A DNA stretch of 64,000 nt, from the NCBI GenBank assembly GCA_937916485.1, contig CALFSV010000068.1, forward strand, positions 1 to 64,000, written 5' to 3'. Source of the DNA: an uncultured Paracoccaceae bacterium. Lineage in GTDB: Bacteria > Pseudomonadota > Alphaproteobacteria > Rhodobacterales > Rhodobacteraceae. Each line of letters opens with the position of its first letter. The stretch's first letter is position 1. A program made the position numbers and the translations under genes. The notes under the pieces are model-generated. The model made no database searches. It was given only the letters and a program-made list of their open reading frames with translations, and was not told the DNA's origin. Positions 59,149 to 64,000 of this stretch are shown piece by piece.

Positions 59149-60948
59149 TCAGCTGTCCATCTTGAGCGCCGAGATGAACGCCTCTTGCGGGATGTCCACC
59201 TTGCCGAACTGCCGCATCTTCTTCTTGCCGGCCTTTTGCTTGTCCAGAAGCTTGCGCTTCCGGGTGGCGTCGCCGCCGTAGCACTTGGCCGTAACGTCCT
59301 TGCGCATGGCCGACAGCGTCTCGCGGGCGATGACCTTGCCACCGATGGCAGCCTGGATCGGGATCTTGAACATGTGGCGCGGGATGAGATCCTTAAGCTT
59401 TTCGACCATTGCCCGGCCACGGGTTTCGGCCCGGTCGCGGTGAACCATCATCGACAGGGCGTCGACAGGCTCATCATTCACGAGGATCGACATCTTGACG
59501 AGGTTGTCCTCGCGATAGCCGGTCAACTGATAGTCAAAGCTGGCGTAGCCCTTGGACACCGATTTCAGACGGTCGTAGAAGTCAAAGACGACCTCGTTCA
59601 GCGGCAGGTCATAGACCGCCATCGCCCGCGAACCGGCGTATGTGAGGTCCATTTGGATGCCTCTGCGATCCTGGCACAACTTAAGGATGTCCCCGAGATA
59701 TTCGTCGGGCACGAGGATCGTTGCCTTAATTCGCGGCTCTTCCACCCGGTCAACGTAGGTCAGATCGGGCATATCGGCCGGGTTGTGCAGTTCCGTCATC
59801 GTCCCATCCTTCATATGAAGATGATACACAACGGACGGTGCGGTAGTGATCAGCTCGATATCGTATTCGCGTTCGATCCGGTCCCGAATGACCTCAAGAT
59901 GCAGCAACCCGAGAAAGCCGCAGCGGAAGCCAAAGCCAAGGGCGGCCGAGGTCTCCATCTCGAACGAAAAGGACGCATCGTTAAGGGCCAGCTTCTCGAT
60001 CGCGTCGCGCAGATCCTCGAACTCGGAACTGTCGACGGGGAAGAGGCCACAGAACACCACGGGGATGGAGGGCTTAAAGCCGGGCAGGGCCTTGGTCGCC
60101 CCTTTCTTCTCGGTGGTGATGGTGTCACCCACGCGGGTGTCGCGAACCTGCTTGATCGACGCGGTGATGAACCCGATCTCGCCGGGCCCAAGCTCATCCA
60201 CATTGACCATTGCCGGACGGAAGACTCCGATCCGGTCAATCTGGTGAACGGTCCCGTTCTGCATGAACATGACGCGGTCGTTCTTCTTCATCGTACCGTC
60301 GATGATGCGGACAAGGACCACGACGCCAAGGTAACTGTCGTACCAGCTGTCAACCAGCATCGCCTTAAGCGGTGCGTCGCGATCCCCTTTGGGCGCAGGC
60401 AATCTGTGCACGATGGCCTCGAGGGTCTCTACGATGCCGACCCCGGTCTTGGCCGACACGCGGATCGCCTCGGATGCGTCAATCCCGATCACATCTTCGA
60501 TCTGCTCGGCCACGGCGTCACATTCGCTGGCGGGCAGATCGATCTTGTTCAGCACCGGGACGATCTCATGGTCGGCATCGATGGCCTGGTACACATTGGC
60601 CAATGTCTGCGCCTCGACGCCCTGGGTGCTGTCAACAACCAGAAGAGAGCCTTCGACGGCGCGCATTGAACGCGACACTTCATAGGCAAAGTCGACGTGG
60701 CCGGGGGTGTCGATCAGGTTCAGCACATAGTGCTCACCGTTCAGGGCGGTGTAGTCCAGCCGAACGGTATTGGCCTTGATGGTGATGCCCCTCTCGCGCT
60801 CGATGTCCATGGCATCCAGAAGCTGCGCCTTCATATCCCTTAAGGCGACGGTATTCGTCTCCTGGATAAGGCGGTCAGCCAACGTGGATTTGCCGTGGTC
60901 GATGTGGGCCACGATTGAAAAATTGCGGATGTGATCAAGGTCGGTCAT
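59149..60948 (-). CDS. lepA: Elongation factor 4 (LepA)
   Basis: Ribosome-bound GTPase that affects back-translocation or initiation. 599 residues: G1 [14 protein letters not shown] (residues 12-25), G3 [21 protein letters not shown] (G4), domain II, two EF-G-like domains and the LepA C-terminal domain with [20 protein letters not shown] 60948 starts [15 protein letters not shown]; the longer in-frame start would add an unrelated N terminus. It diverges from the response regulator gene, 257 bases apart. Confidence 0.98.
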   Translation of the reverse strand: MTDLDHIRNFSIVAHIDHGKSTLADRLIQETNTVALRDMKAQLLDAMDIERERGITIKANTVRLDYTALNGEHYVLNLIDTPGHVDFAYEVSRSMRAVEGSLLVVDSTQGVEAQTLANVYQAIDADHEIVPVLNKIDLPASECDAVAEQIEDVIGIDASEAIRVSAKTGVGIVETLEAIVHRLPAPKGDRDAPLKAMLVDSWYDSYLGVVVLVRIIDGTMKKNDRVMFMQNGTVHQIDRIGVFRPAMVNVDELGPGEIGFITASIKQVRDTRVGDTITTEKKGATKALPGFKPSIPVVFCGLFPVDSSEFEDLRDAIEKLALNDASFSFEMETSAALGFGFRCGFLGLLHLEVIRDRIEREYDIELITTAPSVVYHLHMKDGTMTELHNPADMPDLTYVDRVEEPRIKATILVPDEYLGDILKLCQDRRGIQMDLTYAGSRAMAVYDLPLNEVVFDFYDRLKSVSKGYASFDYQLTGYREDNLVKMSILVNDEPVDALSMMVHRDRAETRGRAMVEKLKDLIPRHMFKIPIQAAIGGKVIARETLSAMRKDVTAKCYGGDATRKRKLLDKQKAGKKKMRQFGKVDIPQEAFISALKMDS

Positions 60949-61205
60949 GAGAGAGGATATGCGGTGGATTCGGGGGCCGGTCAATGGCCCCTCGTAGCCG
61001 GACACCTCAGGGCCGCTTTAGCCTTAATGTCGCGCTTTTTCCGCGGATATTCGCCCAAAATGGGCACTGCTGTCAGTCTGACCGCCAAATTTGCCCAGAT
61101 ACGGTCGCAATATCGCCCCTTTCTGATGTGATCACTCTACTCAAGGTAGTGTTTGGTTCGAGTGTTGTCTGTTTGTCTTTATATGCACGAAGGAGTTACG
61201 CGGTC

Positions 61206-62210
61206 ATGCGCATCCTAGCAGTAGACGACGATCCGATGGTCCTGGACTTGCTTGAGGCCTGTCTGACCAAGACAGGCCATTGCACAGTCGTAAGAGCCGA
61301 AAGCGCGGAAGAGGCGATCGCACAGGTCACCGCTGCCACCGTCCCGTTCGAGTGCTTCCTCCTTGATATCATGATGCCAGATCGCGACGGGATCGCCCTT
61401 TGCGCAGACATCCGTGCCAATCCCGAATACCGGGCAACGCCAATCATCATGATCACGGCGAGCCGCGCGACCAAGATCATGGAGCGCGCCTTCGCAGCCG
61501 GTGCGACCGACTTCCTGAGCAAGCCTCTCGACGGTCTCGAGATTGCTGCGCGCGTGAATATGGCTGGCATGCTGAATGACCTTCTGCATCGCGAGGAAGA
61601 AAGCCGGCATACGCTGGAAGAACTCTCTGCCCTGACATCGATCCGGTTCGAAGAACCTTTCGATATCCGGGACGTTCCCTCCACCCTGCCGCTCCTCGCT
61701 CTTGAGAACCATTTGCTTCGGTTGCCACAGCGCTGCTATCAGATGAGCCTTTTTGCGGTTGAAATCGCAGAGGCGCGGTCGATCTACCGGGCGGTTTCTC
61801 CGACCCAGTTCCGCTATCAGGTCGAGGCGACGGCCGCAGCAATCGCTGGGTCAATCGTTCCGACCAAGGCCCGATTTGCCTATGCTGGCAAGGGCGTCTT
61901 CCTTGGTATCCTGTCGGGACGGGGCAAACTGAACGTAAAGGCGCTGCGCACCGTGGCCGCTGCCGCTCTCGATTCGGATTGGTCGCCTGAGGCTGGTGGA
62001 ATGAAACAGCCGCCCGAGTTGCGCACCCGCATGATTTCGGCGCGCCGACTCTGGTCCGGGCCGACTGCATGCGACGCCCTCATGTCCCACACCGGTCGCC
62101 CTTTGCCAGACAAGCCGACCGAGGAGGAGCAGCGTCAGCTTTTTGCCGCCCTAGACAAGCGGATGACGCAAAAACAGGACGACACAAAAGAGATGGACGC
62201 GACGGACTGA
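61206..62210 (+). CDS. Response regulator with a receiver domain and a degenerate GGDEF-like C terminus
   Basis: 334 residues. The N-terminal receiver (1-125) has acidic pocket VDDDPM, the phosphorylation aspartate in FLLDIMMPDRDG (about 54-56), Thr/Ser and Lys in ITASRAT and FLSKPLDG. After a linker, residues 165-290 recall a GGDEF fold (SLFAVEIAEARSIYRAVSP) but there is no GGDEF active-site sequence, so cyclic-di-GMP synthesis is unlikely. No histidine kinase is next to it. AAGGAG precedes ATG 61206. The output is unknown. Confidence 0.82.
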   Translation: MRILAVDDDPMVLDLLEACLTKTGHCTVVRAESAEEAIAQVTAATVPFECFLLDIMMPDRDGIALCADIRANPEYRATPIIMITASRATKIMERAFAAGATDFLSKPLDGLEIAARVNMAGMLNDLLHREEESRHTLEELSALTSIRFEEPFDIRDVPSTLPLLALENHLLRLPQRCYQMSLFAVEIAEARSIYRAVSPTQFRYQVEATAAAIAGSIVPTKARFAYAGKGVFLGILSGRGKLNVKALRTVAAAALDSDWSPEAGGMKQPPELRTRMISARRLWSGPTACDALMSHTGRPLPDKPTEEEQRQLFAALDKRMTQKQDDTKEMDATD

Positions 62211-62226
62211 CGCCGCGTTCCAGCTA

Positions 62227-62535
62227 TCAGGTTTCTGCCGGGGGGTGGTCGCGGACCACCTCGACGCGGACTTTGGTCACAAAGGCTGCAAGCGCGCCGA
62301 TCACGGCCAGCAAAGGTGCGGCGATGACAACCGCTCCGCCGGCGATCGCTCCGATCGTGAGCGGCATTTCAAGGACTAGATCGCCATCAGGTTCGGTGAT
62401 CCTTATTCGGCGCACCTGACCTTCGGCTGCGAGGCGCTTGACCGAAGCGACCAATTGATCGCCTGCGACCTCAAACTCTTGGGTCCAGGTGCGTTTGGGT
62501 TTTGGCTTTGGGGACTCGGGGTGTGTGTCGGGCGT
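62227..62535 (-). CDS. DUF4342 family protein, apparent ACG start
   Basis: Small protein with RTWTQEFEVAGDQLVASVKRL then EGQVRRIRITEPDGDLVLEMPLTIGA and a single membrane stretch (about residues 60-85, IAGGAVVIAAPLLAVIGALA). This matches DUF4342. The only conventional in-frame start in this stretch (TTG 62454) would remove the conserved WTxEF part. AAGGAG (62548-62543) precedes an in-frame ACG at 62535 by seven bases, giving 102 residues; the start may be ACG or a mutated ATG. Function unknown. Confidence 0.75.
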   Translation of the reverse strand, partial: TPDTHPESPKPKPKRTWTQEFEVAGDQLVASVKRLAAEGQVRRIRITEPDGDLVLEMPLTIGAIAGGAVVIAAPLLAVIGALAAFVTKVRVEVVRDHPPAET

Positions 62536-62616
62536 CGGAAGTCTCCTTTGGCTAACGGGATAGCCAAAGATTAGCCCAAGCCAGGCGGCCGGAGATTGAT
62601 CTAAGTCAGTCTCGGT

Positions 62617-62654
62617 GGAACCGCCCCGGCTTTCTCAGGTGCCAGGGCGGTTCC
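62617..62654 (-). terminator. Hairpin downstream of ettA
   Basis: GGAACCGCCC (62617-62626) pairs with GGGCGGTTCC (62645-62654) in a 10-bp stem with an 18-base loop. It is eight bases past the ettA stop in the minus direction. It lacks a T-run, so a terminator role is provisional. Confidence 0.55.
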
Positions 62655-62661
62655 CAATTCT

Positions 62662-64000
62662 TCAGCGAACGAACTTCTTGAACTTGACCCGCTTGGGCTC
62701 AAGGGCATCCGTGCCAAGGCGACGCTTCTTGTCTTCTTCGTAGTCTTCGAAGTTGCCTTCAAACCATTCGACGTGGGCCTCACCTTCAAAGGCGAGGATA
62801 TGGGTGCAGATCCGGTCGAGGAAAAAGCGGTCGTGCGAGATGACGACAGCGCAACCGGCAAAATCCACCAAGGCATCTTCAAGCGCGCGCAGGGTCTCGA
62901 CGTCCAGATCGTTGGTCGGTTCGTCAAGCAGAAGAACATTGCCGCCTGATTTCAAAAGCTTGGCCATATGGACCCGGTTGCGTTCACCACCCGACAGGAG
63001 GCCCACCTTCTTTTGCTGGTCACCGCCCTTGAAGTTGAACGCCCCGCAATAGGCGCGGCTGTTGATCTCGGCGTCGCCAAGCTTGATCAGTTCGGCCCCG
63101 CCCGAGATTTCCTCCCAGACCGTCGCATCGGCCCTCAGGGAGTCGCGCGACTGGTCCACGAATGCCAGTTTGACAGTGTCACCAAAGCTGATCTCGCCGC
63201 CGTCGGGCTGGTTCTGGCCGGTGAACATCGAAAACAGCGTGGATTTGCCAGCGCCGTTTGGCCCGATCACGCCGACGATTGCTCCGGGCGGAATGGAAAA
63301 GCTCAGATCCTCGATCAACAGCTTGTCGCCCATCGCCTTTGAGAGATTCTCTACCTCGATCACCTTGCCGCCAAGGCGGGGGCCGTGGGGGATGATGATC
63401 TGGGCACGGCCAACCTTTTCACGCTCGGACTGGTTGGCCATTTCTTCATAGGCGCTGATCCGGGCCTTGGATTTGGCCTGACGGGCCTTGGCGCCCTGGC
63501 GCATCCATTCCAATTCGCGCTCAAGCGTCTTTTGCTTGGCCTTGTCGTCGCGGCTTTCTTGTTCAAGGCGCTTGGCCTTTTGTTCCAGCCAGCTGGAATA
63601 GTTGCCCTCGTAGGGAATGCCCCGACCACGGTCGAGTTCGAGGATCCAGCCGGTAATGTCGTCCAGAAAGTAGCGGTCGTGGGTTACGACAAGGATCGTG
63701 CCGTTATAGGCGATGAGGTGGTTTTGCAGCCAGGCAATTGTCTCTGCGTCCAGGTGGTTGGTCGGTTCGTCCAAGAGCAGCATGTCTGGCGCTTCGAGCA
63801 AAAGCTTGCAAAGCGCGACGCGACGACGCTCACCACCCGAAAGGGTCGAGACATCTGCGTCATCGGGCGGGCAGCGCAGCGCCTCCATCGAGACGTCGAC
63901 CTGTGCATCGAGGTCCCAAAGGTTCTGGGCGTCAATCTCGTCCTGCAACTGCGCCATTTCGTCGGCAGTCTCGTCCGAGTAGTTCATTGCCAGTTCGTTG
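62662..64000 (-). CDS. ettA: Energy-dependent translational throttle protein EttA (partial)
   Basis: ABC-F protein that gates the ribosomal E site according to energy charge. The window gives the C-terminal 445 or so residues; the N-terminal part with the first Walker A lies outside, since the frame continues beyond 64000 ([10 protein letters not shown]…). Visible are [17 protein letters not shown] with [13 protein letters not shown], the inter-domain tool/linker [19 protein letters not shown], Walker [12 protein letters not shown] in domain 2 and [15 protein letters not shown] plus [13 protein letters not shown]. Both signature motifs are intact. Confidence 0.95.
   Translation of the reverse strand, partial: NELAMNYSDETADEMAQLQDEIDAQNLWDLDAQVDVSMEALRCPPDDADVSTLSGGERRRVALCKLLLEAPDMLLLDEPTNHLDAETIAWLQNHLIAYNGTILVVTHDRYFLDDITGWILELDRGRGIPYEGNYSSWLEQKAKRLEQESRDDKAKQKTLERELEWMRQGAKARQAKSKARISAYEEMANQSEREKVGRAQIIIPHGPRLGGKVIEVENLSKAMGDKLLIEDLSFSIPPGAIVGVIGPNGAGKSTLFSMFTGQNQPDGGEISFGDTVKLAFVDQSRDSLRADATVWEEISGGAELIKLGDAEINSRAYCGAFNFKGGDQQKKVGLLSGGERNRVHMAKLLKSGGNVLLLDEPTNDLDVETLRALEDALVDFAGCAVVISHDRFFLDRICTHILAFEGEAHVEWFEGNFEDYEEDKKRRLGTDALEPKRVKFKKFVR

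Overview
The window is a GC-rich chromosomal segment of an alphaproteobacterium, most likely a Rhodobacterales (Roseobacter-group) species. Evidence is the F1-only ATP synthase operon atpHAGDC without F0 genes, the Hsp20-DUF1150 pair, the trxB-lrp divergent pair, the lgt-midA-pgeF overlap cluster, several families typical of this order (DUF2125, DUF2161, DUF6455, TIGR01459 HAD, single-domain Hint protein) and frequent GTG/TTG starts. The species cannot be named from the sequence alone. No tRNA, rRNA, CRISPR array, insertion sequence or prophage was seen.

Layout. 1-5.2 kb: rpsD with a clear promoter, a UPF0114 membrane protein, hisC-tyrC and an extensin-like gene broken by a one-base frameshift. 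5.2-10.5 kb: DUF2125 protein, a ChaC-like cyclotransferase, then a MotA/TolQ/ExbB-like channel subunit paired with a 782-residue OmpA-type protein carrying almost 600 residues of predicted coiled coil. 10.5-14.7 kb: clpA, a GloB-like hydrolase, a methyltransferase. 15-20.3 kb: F1 ATPase operon followed by a small H-type lectin gene. 20.3-29.1 kb: prs, an HCCA isomerase, a six-gene minus-strand run (ppaC, HAD, MaoC, ribF, ycgN, ltaE), DUF2161 and TraB/GumN genes and a small unknown gene. 29.4-31.6 kb: groES-groEL with promoter and CIRCE operator. 31.7-40.3 kb: DMT transporter, Nudix, lipase-like hydrolase, purEK, DUF465, hsp20-DUF1150, bifunctional sulfate adenylyltransferase/APS kinase, trxB and an Lrp regulator. 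40.2-46.1 kb: Hint protein, a 50-residue protein, pgeF-midA-lgt, ubiK, M42 peptidase. 46.3-49.7 kb: ybjN, two 26-bp palindromes, proC-csaA-2-hydroxyacid dehydrogenase, tdk. 49.8-64 kb: carB, two tandem cyclopropane-fatty-acid-synthase-like genes, aspS, DUF6455, lepA, a response regulator, DUF4342 and a partial ettA.

Most genes are housekeeping: translation (rpsD, aspS, lepA, ettA, csaA), energy (F1 ATPase), proteostasis (clpA, groESL, hsp20), nucleotide and amino-acid synthesis (prs, purEK, carB, tdk, hisC, tyrC, proC), cofactors (ribF) and envelope (lgt, cfa-like, pgeF). The observations most worth a second look are a 73-codon in-frame segment of about 49% GC inside aspS, the motor-like pair with its very long coiled coil, the extensin frameshift, and a DUF4342 gene whose only well-placed start is ACG.
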